A DNA stretch of 64,000 nt from Anthostomella pinea (Eukaryota; Ascomycota; Sordariomycetes; Xylariales; Xylariaceae), in the NCBI GenBank assembly GCA_963556695.1, contig CAUWAG010000004.1, forward strand, positions 2,046,001 through 2,110,000. The letters are read 5' to 3'. The notes beneath the pieces are model-generated. The model saw only the letters and a list, made by a program, of their open reading frames with translations. It was not told where the DNA came from and ran no database searches. Positions 31,871 to 43,389 of this stretch are shown piece after piece; the first letter of the stretch is position 1, and each line of letters starts with the position of its first letter. Both the position numbers and the translations under genes were made by a program.

Positions 31871-33064
31871 TTAGTCGAGCTCTAGAATCTGACAAGGCCA
31901 CTTATCACCAGTCTCTTCCATGTCGGAGTGCACGACATCGATGTCAGAAATTCTTTCCGGTCTATCGGCGTCCCGGTGGGGATAGTAAAAGGTCAGATGC
32001 TTCCGGGGACCAATGATGCACAGCTCTTCAACGCATGGGCTAGCCTCGAGGCATTCTCTAGCGGCTTGCAGTCGCTGAGAGTAGTGCGGCTCTTCAGACA
32101 TGTCATCCTCCCACTGCCACGGATAATAGCAAGGAATAGCTAGCCTGGTCAGGTTCTTGAGAGGGTTGAGTGCACGAGCTAGCGGACCGATTTGACAGCT
32201 GTCTAGTTGCAGTCTCAGAGTGCCTGTCAAGATGAGGATCTCTAGGTTCGGGAAAAAGCAAAACAGCGCTGGTATAATAATAAGCATGCGGCAACTGAGA
32301 ACAAGGAGTTGAAACCTACCTTCGAGCTCAGACATACTGACCCGTGACGCTGGAAGCTCCTCTTCATACAGTTTCAGGTGGCTGATATCATTGGGTTCTT
32401 CTTGGTCATCCCATAAGTCAGACCATGTGCCAAGCTGCTTCGCGATGCTGTAATCAAAACTTGTCGCCTGAAGATTGGGAAATTGCCGGCCGATGAACAT
32501 TCTTCTGGCAAACTCCGGTGCGCAACCTGAGATCAGCTCAGGATACACAGCAACAACGCTTGCGTTTGGATGACATAAACCCTGTTCCAACTCCTTGCAG
32601 ATATCTTCGTATGCTTCGGTATCTGCAATCGATATGTAGATCTGCTGAAGACGATGCATTTCCGAAATAAACTCTACCAGTCCGAAACGGTAATCGCCGG
32701 GTTCATCGTGAAGGCGTAAGCCGGCGAAGCCCCCATGATCTTGCGGGATTATAATGCCAAGCTTCCTGCCATCGAGTGATTAGCAACGAACGTATGGCCC
32801 AAGACAAGGTCCTTACTTCACATAACCCATCATCAGCGGGTACCGCAAGCACTTTTCGAAAAGCTTGTAGATCTTGTCCTTTCCAGCCATGATATGGATG
32901 GAGGCACGCGCTCGTGGGGCGCTGGCGTCGTACATGGCACGGCAGGTGCTCATCAGTTGACCCAGGGTCTCGCTGTCGCACTCATCCACGATGGCCTGAC
33001 GGAGCTCGGGTGGTAGCTTCATCATGTGGAAGGGTCGGTCCACTGGGTTCGTGATGGTCGCCAT
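31871..33064 (-). CDS. F-box-like protein with leucine-rich C-terminal region
   Basis: Three exons on the minus strand, 32817-33064, 32320-32765 and 31871-32268, give 363 residues, and all phases close. The N-terminus has MMKLPPELRQAIVDECDSET, an F-box-like motif. The middle reads ISEMHRLQQIYISIADTEAY. The 51-base second intron joins SELE to ALFCFFPNLEILILTGTLR, and the end contains LNPLKNLTRLAIPCYYPWQW, typical of irregular leucine-rich repeats in fungal F-box proteins. Such proteins select substrates for SCF ubiquitin ligases; the target is unknown. Exon 1 matches the interrupted paralogue at 25585 in length and splice phase. The gene lies just beyond the LINE and appears intact. Confidence 0.8.
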
Positions 33065-33449
33065 GGTTTCTTGCTATCGAGAGAACTGGAGAATGAGATC
33101 GTTAGGTGTGCGTGAGCTTGGAGGTTGGGAGTGCACGAATAATGATGGCGGATAGTGGGTGAAAGAGGTAAAGGAGAGGTGGGTAGTACGATAGAAGTGG
33201 TGGAAAGAGAGGAGTGGTGGAAGGATAGCGGCGGTGGAACAGAAGGAGAGCGGCGGTAAGGGAAAGATGAAAGGTGAAAGGCCGCGAGTTAGTTTTCTTA
33301 CCAGTGAAAGGATCGTGAGACTAAACTCACTCAAGGAAGTTGCACCCTTTTCCACACCTATTGCCTCGATAATTCGGTTGGCCTCCTGGCGATTCTTCTA
33401 CTTGGTTGCAGCTTGAAGAGGTGGGCTCACCGTACTGTCGAAGAGAAGG
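33065..33449. other. Upstream region of the F-box gene
   Basis: Probable promoter and leader of the minus-strand F-box gene. Purine-rich on the plus strand at 33140-33270; no further feature recognised. Confidence 0.5.
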
Positions 33450-34005
33450 CAGGTACCCAGTCAGGAACACCAAGTGATGCAAAGCCTCAAAGCCACTGAC
33501 ATGAACAGACCCATGCGACACTTTCGAGGGGAGATTTCGGGGTGGACAGAGGAATTGATGGCGGCTAAGAGGCTCAGAGGCAGGAGTACCTACAGTGCCA
33601 TCCAGCTAGGCCACGGTGGCGCCGTTAAGGGGAAAGTAGATGCTATATATCAACGATCTTGATTTATTTTATTATTAAGCTCTTCGACCGGAAGGGAGGA
33701 GCCCAACCCAAATACCCTAAAAGACAACAAAGAGCAGAGCCCCCGTGCTGTACGCTAAGTCGAGGCAAAGTAAAACGCCACAAATCATCTCAATCCACCA
33801 AAACCTTAACCACGGATGGCGTCCACAGGCTCAGGCCAATATTCCGGCGAAACCCAGCGACCTCGGAGTGCAAGTAGTAGTAGCTTCTTCCTTGGCGATA
33901 GCTTCACACTCCGGTGCAGTTGGTGTCCGAGGTCTGGCGGGTATTCTGAGAAGTGGCAAGAGCAATGTCAGAGGTATATATCAAACGGTGCCTCAGTGTC
34001 CTCAG
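33450..34005 (+). repeat. Dispersed duplicated segment, copy B, with an extra ~175-base block
   Basis: Aligns with the minus strand of 27229-27580 from 'ggtacccagtca' to 'tatatatcaaacgg'. After the shared 'atgctatatatcaa' (ending about 33657) this copy carries an extra block to about 33836 that is absent from copy A; alignment then resumes at 'caatattccg'. The block could be an insertion here or a deletion in copy A. A short frame 33474-33659 is open through the first half. Confidence 0.6.
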
Positions 34006-34473
34006 CATTTGTACCTGCAAGCACTCCATAGGTGCAGCCTTGAGCATTACTCACAGTATGTGCATACTGGGGTTAAGCCAGCTACCCCTGACCTATACCT
34101 CAAGGACCTAGCACCTGCTGCCAGCTGGAGCAGTCTCCAATTCACATATCTCGGAAAACTCGCAGTTATGGCGTGAGTGTAGACGTGCGTCGTTGCAAAC
34201 CACGGAAGAGCAACTCCTGATATATCAATACTACATCATCTATAACCACCAAAGTCTTCCGATCCGGTGTGATTATCCCCTGGAAATTGCATGCCCTCGC
34301 ACCACAACGTCTTGGCACGCTGACGCCATACCTAAGCCCGCGCTCATTCCGGATCTACCGTCTGGTGTGAAGCTACCAACATCAGTCAAATCACAACCAC
34401 AGCCCAGCGGTCGCTCCAAACTCAATACATCTCACCGATAATTTTACATTGAAATCCGTAGACGTCTGAAACC
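34006..34473. other. Upstream region of the DUF952-like gene
   Basis: No gene seen. The stretch ends in the leader of the gene starting at 34474, with 'caaccacagcc' and similar pyrimidine-rich words. Confidence 0.45.
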
Positions 34474-35095
34474 ATGGCCGCAGACCCCTCGCCCCTCCCG
34501 GCCTACGTCTACAAGATCGTGCCGACGGCCCCTCCGACGCCGCTACCGGCGGAGTACCCGCTCTCGGAGCTGGACCAGAAGGACGGTTTCGTGCACCTGA
34601 GTACGGGATCACAGGTGAGCCACCATCCCAATCCCATGTCCTGTCCCTTGAGCAACTCAACTCAGGGACAAGACACTACTACCATCTGCCTCATCTATTC
34701 TCATATCCCCTTAGCTAGTCTCACATTTTCTCACACCCTCACCCTCACCCACCCCTCCCTACCCATACCTATACCCATACCCCCCCTCCCAACTCATCCC
34801 CCCGTCCCCCAATCCTCAACCCCTTACACACCCCAACTAACCACCGCCACCACCCCAGATCCCCATAACAGCCGACCTCTTCTTCGCCAGCACACCCACC
34901 CTCTGGGTCCTCAAGATCCGCTTCGCGTCCACGCCGCAGTTCCACGGCGCCACGAACTGGGACGTGCCCGGCTGCCCGCATTTGTACGGCAACTTCGGCG
35001 CCGACGACGTCGAGGATGTGAGGGAGTTCTCGCGCGGGGAGGGGGAGGGGTGGAAGGAGGCTTTGGGGAGGGAGGGGGCGGGGTGGTTGGTTTAG
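34474..35095 (+). CDS. DUF952-family protein
   Basis: Two exons, 34474-34614 and 34859-35095, give 125 residues. The motif ELDQKDGFVHLSTGSQIP, assembled across the GTGAGC..CCCAG intron, is the hallmark of the DUF952 family (xxDGFIHLSTxxQ). It is followed by ADLFFASTPTLWVLKIRF and by WDVPGCPHLYGNFGADDV, where HLYG is the second conserved block. The family is small and cytosolic, with an ADP-ribosyltransferase-like fold. Its biochemical role is not established. The acceptor is preceded by a long pyrimidine-rich intron. Confidence 0.88.
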
Positions 35096-35780
35096 AGTTG
35101 CTGAATTTGGGCTGGGTTGGGTTGGCGGGTGGATAGATGGATGGGTGGATAAATGGGTAGCTTGGGTCCGGTAGGGTTGTCCGGATGTCTTTAGACGGAT
35201 GGTAGGTTGGCTGTCTGGTTGGTATGCAGATCAATGACTTTGGTGAGAATGGAGTGCACGGTTCAACACCATACGTGGCTCAACCAATGTTGAAGAAGTT
35301 GTGTTATCAATAATGATGGATATGGGGCTAGTATCCTATGTATGTCCATAGCAACCCAGTAGGAGTTGCCTCGACGATGTGCAATGAGACCAACATAACA
35401 AGGATACAATAAAGCCTCGAAGGCCGGGATTAAATGTGTATCCGTCGCTATAGCATACACGGAAGTCGTCTGATGAGCTGCCTACCAGCAAAGGTTTTGC
35501 TTTTTGCTAGGAACGTGGTTTCACCAGGAAACGCTGTCCTTGATTCCTTCTCCGATCTGCCATTCCTCCTATGCCCAAGTGTCCCGTTATAACCCGAACT
35601 CCAAGCTTGGAAATCAAGTAAGAAAGCATCGCCATGGATCAGGATGCCGTCTCCAGGTCTGCGCGCTGTCAAGTCGTGTCTCATATTCGTAATCGTGGTT
35701 GTGTGGTTGCCCAAGCTCAGCGTATAGCTGTAAGCTCTAAAAGCCTGCCTCCTCCTCCAAGCTTGCCCCAGTCAAGAAAT
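35096..35780. other. Gene-free stretch between convergent genes
   Basis: Shared 3' flank of the DUF952-like gene and the minus-strand gene ending at 35781. Nothing else was recognised. Confidence 0.5.
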
Positions 35781-36317
35781 TCAATATTTCGGGCTGCGCC
35801 AGTGGCCAAAGAGCTTGCTTCTATGCCGCTCTTCCTCGTTGTCATGCTTATCGACAGCCTCGAACTGGGATGTTGGCGAGTAATCGCCGTTGACGGAAGA
35901 TGCTTCGAAACGATCGATGTTTTCGGCCCCTTCTCGGGACGGGCTCTTGATGCCGTCGCCCATACCTATCGTCTTTCCCTCCCCGACCTGGACCGCGCTG
36001 TCTGTCGGCAACTGTAGCTGTGACATCGAGTGGGCTGGGTGTTGCTGGTTCAATCCCTGGGCGATTTTGCCATGACTTATCGTCCGCCTGTGCTTTGCCA
36101 GAAGATGTCTCCTTGACCTGTGCAATGCCTTGTTCGCGTCTACGTCCTCAGCCGAAATAGAAAAGCCTGGATCGACGATGGCGTCAGGATGGCGTAGAGA
36201 TGTGGTGTAGTAAGCGAACGAGTCCGGAAAGCCCGTGTCATGGCTACGGCTTGTAGGACGACTGCCGCTCGCGGTGCTACTGTTCGAAGCAGTCGACATG
36301 GTGGACATGACAGACAT
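35781..36317 (-). CDS. Disordered conserved-looking fungal protein
   Basis: A single exon of 178 residues. The N-terminus is Ser/Thr-rich (STASNSSTASGSRPTSRSHD). The most conserved-looking part is the middle: FPDSFAYYTTSLRHPDAIVD and DANKALHRSRRHLLAKHRRT, a basic segment that suggests nucleic-acid or membrane contact or a nuclear signal. The C-terminus is polar and acidic. No domain of known function is evident. It is probably a regulatory or scaffold protein of filamentous fungi; function unknown. Confidence 0.65.
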   Translation of the reverse strand: MSVMSTMSTASNSSTASGSRPTSRSHDTGFPDSFAYYTTSLRHPDAIVDPGFSISAEDVDANKALHRSRRHLLAKHRRTISHGKIAQGLNQQHPAHSMSQLQLPTDSAVQVGEGKTIGMGDGIKSPSREGAENIDRFEASSVNGDYSPTSQFEAVDKHDNEEERHRSKLFGHWRSPKY

Positions 36318-38201
36318 GGAGTGTGCAGGCGTTGGTGTTCTGCGCGAAGATGGTTCTTAGTTTTGGGGAGGAGTGAGAAGGAAGGAAAGTATGCGTAGTG
36401 GGAAAAGAATTGAGTAAGAGAGTGCGGCTCAGCGCGGCTACACGGCAGTGTGTTAAGCTTTGTATCTGACGTGGTAGTGCTCTGAAGGTTTCCAGGAGCA
36501 CCGAGTGTAATAAGAGGTGAGACCGTAGACGGAGGTCAGCACGGAATGCGATGGAGTTTGGAGGTGCTGGGTGTAGGTTCAAACGAGGCTTGTTGGCGAA
36601 AGCAACCGATGAAGAGTCAAAGGTGTTGGTTAGGTAGTCCAAATGGGCTTTGATGGAATAATGGCTTATTAGGACTGTCACGGTGAACTGGGTGAGGTCC
36701 TACCTCAACATGTGGCTGCCTCCACTCGGAGCGCGGCCGGCGATCGCTATTTATCTCGGAAATAGCCTGCGAGATGGAGAGCAGCCCCCAGCTGAGAAAC
36801 AAGGCAACCATGATGTGAGCCCAGTTGGACATTAGATAACAATGACTGGCGGCTAGTGAGGTGCCGCTCCTGGACTTCGCCCTAGGTTCCGAACTGAGGA
36901 CTGACGACGAACGAATGCCTGCTCACCTGAACTCTGGGGCTGGGGTTTTGATGCCAAGGAATGGATGCGGCTGGCACTGGTACCGAATGTTCCACGGGAT
37001 GCTGGCTTGGCGAAGAACCGGGAACCGCGCGCTACTCAGTGCCTGATCCGTGCCGTGATCCGTAGCGAGATGGTATGGGGCTAATGTGGTGCCGGGGTGC
37101 CGGGGTGCCGGGGAAATTAGGGAATGACGAGTATCGAATTCTTCTTGACTCTTTGAGCCGATGGGAAATGGAGAAAGTCGAGAGAGAGAAAACCGGCGGG
37201 GGAAAGGCTTCCGAGGTCAATCAGGTCAATCAGGTCAATCAGGTCAATCAGGATATGTAGCAACTCTGCAGTGAGGGTATGCACATGGGCAATCCTTCAG
37301 GCTAGGCTGCTCTAGGTGTGAGACTGAGCAGCAGCAAGGTGTGTGGCGTGTGCCTTGACCTTGAGATGTGACTGGTGCTGACGAAAGGCGGTCTCACCAC
37401 GGCCTTGCTGCATAGATGCAGGTGTCTCAGAGAGACTGCAGCGGACACTTTCCGGTCTTACCGTAACTTGCGCATGTCCAAACATGCAGCTGCCGTGGGA
37501 AGCATATGTCCATCGCAACCTCGTGGGGAATATCTGCTGGGATCGTGTAAACCAGCAAAACAACGGCTTAAGCAGATCGTGCCCGTTCAGTGGCAATTGC
37601 AGTGCACTCGGCCATCCCATATCCGAGGCCATCTCACAGGCGCAGTCGGGTAGCCGACGCCACGCAATTGGAGTTTTGAAGTGCATCCATGTCCATCCAT
37701 GTCCATCCATGTGAGGATTGGATGGGTTGACGACGACGCACGCCACACACTTGCGCATAGCCACTACCAGGGTGCCAGGCCCCCGGGAAAGCGGCATCTT
37801 GCATGTGGCGACGCCAATTCTGGTCCCAGTGATGAATCAGAACCCCGCGATATGTCACAGATGAACACTTGCCAGTCGTTTGTGCCGCTGTATGTCTCGC
37901 AGTGATGTGAGTGAGTGGCAGCAAAACCACAGAGCGATTGGCTGGCAAATTTGGTTGAATGCTGGAGAAATTGTGATCCCGGTCGCTCGGAAAAGGCCCA
38001 GTGACTTCCGTAAAGTCCGCCAGCTGATGGCCAGCTGTTCTCCATCTTATTACTGTCATGACATTGGTAGTTGGACACAACTTCAAGTTCTAGATTGCAG
38101 ACCTGTGTGTCTATACAGATTCTGTCTACCGATACGTCTACTCACAAATGCCCTGATCTATTGCTCGTCAAAGATCATCTTCGCCATCTTGATTTCTAGA
38201 C
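36318..38201. other. Gene-free stretch with three short tandem repeats
   Basis: No gene model is supported. The stretch contains 8-base units GGTGCCGG x3 (37088-37111), 9-base units AGGTCAATC x4 (37214-37249) and 10-base units CATCCATGTC x3 (37684-37713). The first part (36.3-36.8 kb) is the likely promoter of the 35781-36317 gene. Confidence 0.55.
37214..37249. repeat. 9-base tandem repeat, four units
   Basis: Four perfect copies of AGGTCAATC. Confidence 0.85.
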
Positions 38202-39665
38202 CTAGTGGCAGTGAGCCGCCGCAGTGTAGCTACGCTTCATCGGCATGTCCTCGTAGCCAAAGTCGACACCCGCGCCCGCAAACAACTCCTCTAAGCCACG
38301 CCCATCGAGCCTTTGTCTCGCGTCACACCTGATCAGCTTCAGATTGGGGAACTGTCCGCTCGAGACGGCACGGGCAAGGCTGTGAAGGCCTGTGACGTGG
38401 TCTTGTTCGTAGTGTCTCATACTAGTGCCTGCTAGACGGAGGGACACGATGTTGGATGGCAGAAGCTGGGGCAGATAATCCGCGTTACTCATCGCCGGCT
38501 TGGAGTGTTTGTTGTATATCGTGTTGTAGCTGAGAAAGAGCTCTCGCAGAGACCCAAAGTCCGTGATACTTAGGATGGGCCTGATATGGCAGTTTGAGGG
38601 GAAATTGAACTTTCGGAGGTCGAGGTGCAACGACTTTAGTGTTCTGTGGTGACTCCGGAGGTGTCGAATGGCTTGAGCCGGCTGGAAATGGTCGCTAACG
38701 GGGGCATGGGAAAACGAATTGAGCTCCATCTCGGGCAGGGTCGTAGCCTCGTAGACGAATGTCTCCAGGTTGCTGCATGAACATAGTAGAGCCTCGAGGC
38801 CCTCTTCGCTCACCCTGCTGTGCGTGACGCGAAGTACCCTAAGATTTCTGAGGACATTGAGCGTCGGCTCATTCGAGGTGGTTCTAAGCATGTGCAAGTT
38901 GAGCGTGCTGAGGTTCTGCGCCATCTTCAGAATGGCCTGAGCTTGCTTGCCGAGGAGCAGTATTTGCATCCGTTGTTTGCTTTTCTTCACATGCAGGGCG
39001 ATGTCAAGCGTTTTGAGCGATTGGCCAGCGGAATTACCGACTGCTGAAAAAGCCACAGCAGCAGGGTACTCCCGGAAAGGAAATTCATGGTTGACTTGGA
39101 GACCGAGATGCTGTAGATTGGGCAGCAGGAGCACGAGCATCTGAACAACTGCCCCTCCCAGTTCCTGTTGCCATTGGAGGGTCACACAGTAACCTGGAGT
39201 CGTCGTCAAAAATGGCTCAGGAGTCCAGTAGTCATCGATTCCCAGCGCGGCCGCCGCGTGACCAAATGCATACTCGGCCTGTTGCAGGTCGATTCGTTCT
39301 ATCAGGTAATGGTTGATGTAGACTCTCCTGACCATACTAGCCAGGTCGCGCCGCTCAGTCATGGTTCGCATGAAGGCGGTAAGCCGACCATCCCACGTGG
39401 AGCGGCTCGAGCGCCGGGAATCGCCATAGCCGGGCATGAACGCGTGGTGCAGCACCGGCTGCGCTATGCCGTAGAGTCGCTTCGACGCCAAACATACCGA
39501 GAACAGCGCCTGGTGTTCCTTCAAGTACCAGGAGGGGTCATCGTGCTGCTGGTCGTCGCGACGGAAAGACACATCGTGTGCGGTTGAACCTCGGTCGGTC
39601 TGACAGTGCAGACAGAGCTTGGAAAAGATGAGACTTAAGACTTCCGTAGGTAATTCGTCAAGCAT
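38202..39665 (-). CDS. F-box protein with leucine-rich regions
   Basis: A single exon of 487 residues on the minus strand. It begins MLDELPTEVLSLIFSKLCLH, a clear F-box start, with a further LKEHQALFSVCLASKRLYGI segment that completes the F-box fold. Later parts show irregular leucine-rich repeats (MLVLLLPNLQHLGLQVNHEF; ILKMAQNLSTLNLHMLRTT; LRNLRVLRVTHSRVSEEGLE; FGSLRELFLSYNTIYNKHS). It should act as the substrate receptor of an SCF ubiquitin ligase. It does not look closely related to the F-box pair at 25.6 and 32 kb. The frame is intact. Confidence 0.85.
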   Translation of the reverse strand: MLDELPTEVLSLIFSKLCLHCQTDRGSTAHDVSFRRDDQQHDDPSWYLKEHQALFSVCLASKRLYGIAQPVLHHAFMPGYGDSRRSSRSTWDGRLTAFMRTMTERRDLASMVRRVYINHYLIERIDLQQAEYAFGHAAAALGIDDYWTPEPFLTTTPGYCVTLQWQQELGGAVVQMLVLLLPNLQHLGLQVNHEFPFREYPAAVAFSAVGNSAGQSLKTLDIALHVKKSKQRMQILLLGKQAQAILKMAQNLSTLNLHMLRTTSNEPTLNVLRNLRVLRVTHSRVSEEGLEALLCSCSNLETFVYEATTLPEMELNSFSHAPVSDHFQPAQAIRHLRSHHRTLKSLHLDLRKFNFPSNCHIRPILSITDFGSLRELFLSYNTIYNKHSKPAMSNADYLPQLLPSNIVSLRLAGTSMRHYEQDHVTGLHSLARAVSSGQFPNLKLIRCDARQRLDGRGLEELFAGAGVDFGYEDMPMKRSYTAAAHCH

Positions 39666-39979
39666 TATGAACGTTCATCAAACGTGGTGAAGGAGGAGGA
39701 AGCTGAAGCAATGGAATGAGTTCGTGGTTGCCTGCGTTGAACTGCAGTTTTTTTTAGCAGAACCTCTTTTATTGAGACCTCTGTTCACCTGTTGGCAGAT
39801 GCCCCCCTCGGATTGATCACCACAGCAGATCAACTCGAGGAACACAATCATATTACGAGACCTTCCGGTCAAGTGGTTCTGCCAAAAAACCTCAATATAC
39901 AAACCTTTGGTACTAAAATCAAGGATATAGAGAGCGGTCAGCCTGCTGGAATATCCTGCGCGGGTAATCAGACAGCATC

Positions 39980-40195
39980 GTAGCTGCCGCTTGTTTGTGC
40001 GACCTCGGATATAAGTCTTATCAGTCTATCGCGGCCTTGTTGGTAAGAAGACAGGGGGTTATACTCACCCATAAAGGGTAGTATTACCATCCTTGACACC
40101 TGTAGTTGTGCCGCTTGTTGGTGCAAGGGACCTCAGATTGAAGTCTCATTGGTCGATCGCGGCGTTGTTGGTAAGAAGATTGTGGTGTATCTCGC
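39980..40195. repeat. Imperfect tandem duplication upstream of the P450 gene
   Basis: About 95 bases at 39980-40070 recur at 40102-40195 with substitutions. Shared blocks are 'gccgcttgtt', 'acctc.gat', 'atcgcggc.ttgttggtaaga' and a final 'tat.ctc.cc'. The pair lies 160-370 bases before the P450 start. Confidence 0.7.
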
Positions 40196-40351
40196 CTCGT
40201 GCATCCTGGGATCCAGTCGCTGGCGGCCACATCAGATCTCAAGTCCCTATCCCCCCATAATGCGTCCAACTCAACTTCGCTCTAAACCGAAGGTTCAGAA
40301 GGGCAGTTGTACTGTGGTATACTTCCTTGATCCTCCAGGAACGTCGACAAG

Positions 40352-42053
40352 ATGTCAACACTCACGTCCTACGCGACCTTGGCTGCATACCTTCTGGGTC
40401 CCTTGGTGCGCTTCTCAGTCCCCAGACCCGAAAGCTGTAACTAACTGGTAATTCCAGATGTTTCTCGTTCTAGCTTACCGCTTGATCACCGATCCTCTGA
40501 AGCAATACCCCGGACCAACTCTGGCCCGGTTTACTGATGGCTATGTCGGCTTCCATGCTGTGCAAAAGCGGCTTCATATTGCCACATATGAGGACCACCT
40601 GAAATACGGTACCGTTGTAAGGCAGGCGCCCAATCGGCTCGTCTTCAACACGGTTACAGCTCTGCATGGTACGCCTCCTTCACTGAGGTCAGCCCCGGCA
40701 TCTCTGACAGACGCAGACATCTATCTCAACTCCCGAGTAACCAAGAGCAAGGTGTACCTGCAATCTCTGCTGAGCTCTAATCAGCCCAGCATGTTCAACG
40801 CCCTGGACAGGACGGTCCACAGCCAGAAGCGACGAGCCGTAGGACAACTCATCACCGAGCGCTCTATGCGCTCCTTTGAGCCCACCATGACGTCGCAAAT
40901 CCGTGTGTTCATGCAGCAGCAGCTTGCATCTAGTCAGAAAGCTGAGGTCGTCAATATGACGAGACGATGTCAGCGACTCGCCGCCGACATCGTGGGACAC
41001 CTCGCCTTTGGGTACGAGTTTAATACGCAGACTGCAGACACGAACGCCATCATCCCCGCTTCCATGAAATGGAACAGCTACCGCATCAGCGTGTACATGG
41101 CCTGGCCGTTCATCCGAGTCGTGGACCCCGTCGTGCGCTGGTTCGGCCGGAAGCAGATCCCCGAGTTCTTCCAGACGCTGCGAAAGATGATCGGCACACG
41201 CATGAGCAAGCGCAAAGATGCGGCCCACGACATCTACGACGTTGCGTCCGAGGAAGTCACGGACACTACCAGCGGCGAAAAGACAGCAGGGCTCCAGGGC
41301 TCCGACCTATGGTCCGAAGCCTCCTTCTTGGTCATGGCAGGCGGGACCACCGTGTCTACCCTCATGAGCTCCGTCTTCTTCTACCTGTCGCGCCACCCCC
41401 AGGTTTACGCGCGCCTAGCCTCCGAGATCCGGGCTGTCTTCTCATCTGGCGGGGAGATCGCCGGTGGTGCCCAGCTCAGCTCCTGCAAGTACCTCCGCGC
41501 CGTGATCGACGAGACGCTGCGCGTCGCGCCCCCTACTACGGCCACGCCTTGGCGTGAGGAGGACGTCTATTCGGCCGCGCTGCCGCCGTCAGACGAGCCG
41601 TTCGTCGTGGACGGCCACCTGATTCCGCGAGGTACTGCAGTGGGAGTTTCCCTATACAGCGTTCTGCATAATCCGGCGTACTTCCAAGAGCCGTTTGCCT
41701 TTCAGCCTGAGCGATGGCTGGCGCCAGAAGGCGGCAAGGAGGACAAGGACAGCGAGGAGGCGCGGGCTCTCATGCGCCGCGCCTTCGCGCCCTTCGCGCT
41801 GGGCGATCGCGCATGTGCGGGAAAGGCGATGGCGTATCTGGAGACGAGCCTAACGGTTGCGAAGACCCTGTGGTACTTCGATTTCAAGACCGCACCGGGG
41901 GCCGCTGGCAAAGTGGGAGGAGGGACCCCTGGCAGGACGGATGGGCGGCATCGGGCGGATGAGTATCAGCTGTATGATATCTTCACGGCGGACCATGATG
42001 GGCCCAATCTGGTATTCAGACCTCGCGGGGAATTCTGGAAGGAGCTCGAGTGA
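40352..42053 (+). CDS. Cytochrome P450 monooxygenase
   Basis: Three exons, 40352-40405, 40458-40668 and 40711-42053, give about 535 residues. The first exon adds an N-terminal membrane anchor (SYATLAAYLLGPLMFLVLAY). After it come the proline-rich hinge KQYPGPTLARFTDGY, the I-helix with oxygen-binding AGGTTVSTL, the ExxR motif (IDETLRVAPPTT), and the heme loop FAPFALGDRACAGKAMAY with the cysteine ligand. The second intron (42 bases) is in phase and multiple of three, so the frame also stays open without splicing. Splicing gives the family-like ALHDADIYLN. It resembles fungal P450s of the benzoate-hydroxylase or trichothecene-type groups. The substrate cannot be told. It is likely anchored in the endoplasmic reticulum. 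No synthase lies nearby, so no cluster is evident. Confidence 0.92.
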
Positions 42054-43389
42054 TGATGTGAGGGACTGAATGTTGTTTAGCTAAAGCTGGGCAATGTTGT
42101 ATGCCAGTGGGCATAGTATCTTCCCTGCCGCGGTAGTGCTTCCGTTCAGGGAGCAGATTCTCTAGTGCAGGTATCCTTGCTAGATGCATGAGACGAGGGT
42201 GAAAGAGACTGCAGCGTCGTCGTCGGAACTTCGCATGTGCGTCGCACCTTATACGTATGAGACCATCAGGTCTTTTACAGAGCTGAGCTGAAATGGACGA
42301 CCCCTCGCTTCAGTCTGAATTGGTCCACCGGCGCTGGAAGAAAAGCCGAAAGAAGCTCAGCAGGGGTAATTAGGGTTTGCTGACTGCGTGACTGGTCTTG
42401 ACTAGCAGCATCACTGGTACGCAATGTACTATGAGAACTGCGCGTTGCAGCATTCTCACCTCTCTGCAGGATTGCTCGCCGTAGGACTGCTTGCCGGAGT
42501 GGGGAGATTGGGAGAGACCGGCGCGGGAAAACACTGGGATAGAAGGGGTGACCTGCGAGACTCAGGTGACGGGTCTAAATCAGTACGAGGGGCTCATGAA
42601 ATGGTAAAACTTTATGGAATGTAGCAGTATTAGAAGTGGGATTTGTTGTGGTTGTATTGGGAATGATGCTGGAGAACAGATTCTCCAGGTCTGTCAGTGG
42701 AGTTGATACAGTGGCTCCCTACGGTGCGTAGCACCTGCCCAACATATTCGAAGTAGTAACCACCTGCAGGCAACTGCCAGGCTGCACAATTCGATGTGGG
42801 AATTGGCCCATGAGTCTGAAGAACTACTGGTTGGACTGATGAAGTGAATTGCCAGAGCCTGGCCTGGGAACGGTGTTAGAAAACCTGGAAGCAATCTGGA
42901 AAACAAGCTGGAAGATCCGTCACTGGAATAGACTTTGCGATAGGTAGTGTTCGGCAAGTCGGTCTCAACGACGTCACACGCAAGAGCCCATACATAGTCG
43001 GGAGATCCTCGATCTGTTCAACGAGACCAACCTCAATCAGGTGACAAGAACTCGCTGCATTAACCCTCCAAACATTGATACTCAGGAATCAGGATACCCA
43101 GCAAACCGCCAAACTTATCGGTAGTCTCGTATCCATCGTGACAACCGGAACGCCGGCGCTAGCTATCTACCTGTTCAACCTGAGTAGTTGACTTTACCGT
43201 TAAGTGACTAGGCTAGTGGTGGGCCACACCGTTACACTTGCGCCTAGCCCAGCGACGGGGCTCCGAACTGTGACTACATCCAATGTATGACGACCTACAG
43301 CCGTGAAGTTATTCGAGAGACTTTACTCACATCACCGACTCACCTGCTCCGCCATCCAGCCAGCCAGCAGCGGGAGCGGAGGGAACCCC
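42054..43389. other. Gene-free stretch
   Basis: 3' flank of the P450 gene followed by sequence with only short frames. No repeat or RNA gene recognised. Confidence 0.5.

Noticed and set aside
25585..34005. A simple large inverted duplication containing both F-box genes and both A/B repeat copies
   Set aside because: Copy A lies beyond the 3' end of its F-box gene, whereas copy B lies beyond the 5' end of the other, so the two arms are not colinear.
36040..36070. B-box-like 'ggttcaatccctgg' suggesting a tRNA
   Set aside because: It lies inside the coding frame of the 35781-36317 gene and no A box or cloverleaf accompanies it.
40352..42053. Secondary-metabolite cluster around the P450
   Set aside because: No synthase, transporter or cluster regulator lies within reach; neighbours are an F-box gene and a small coiled-coil frame.
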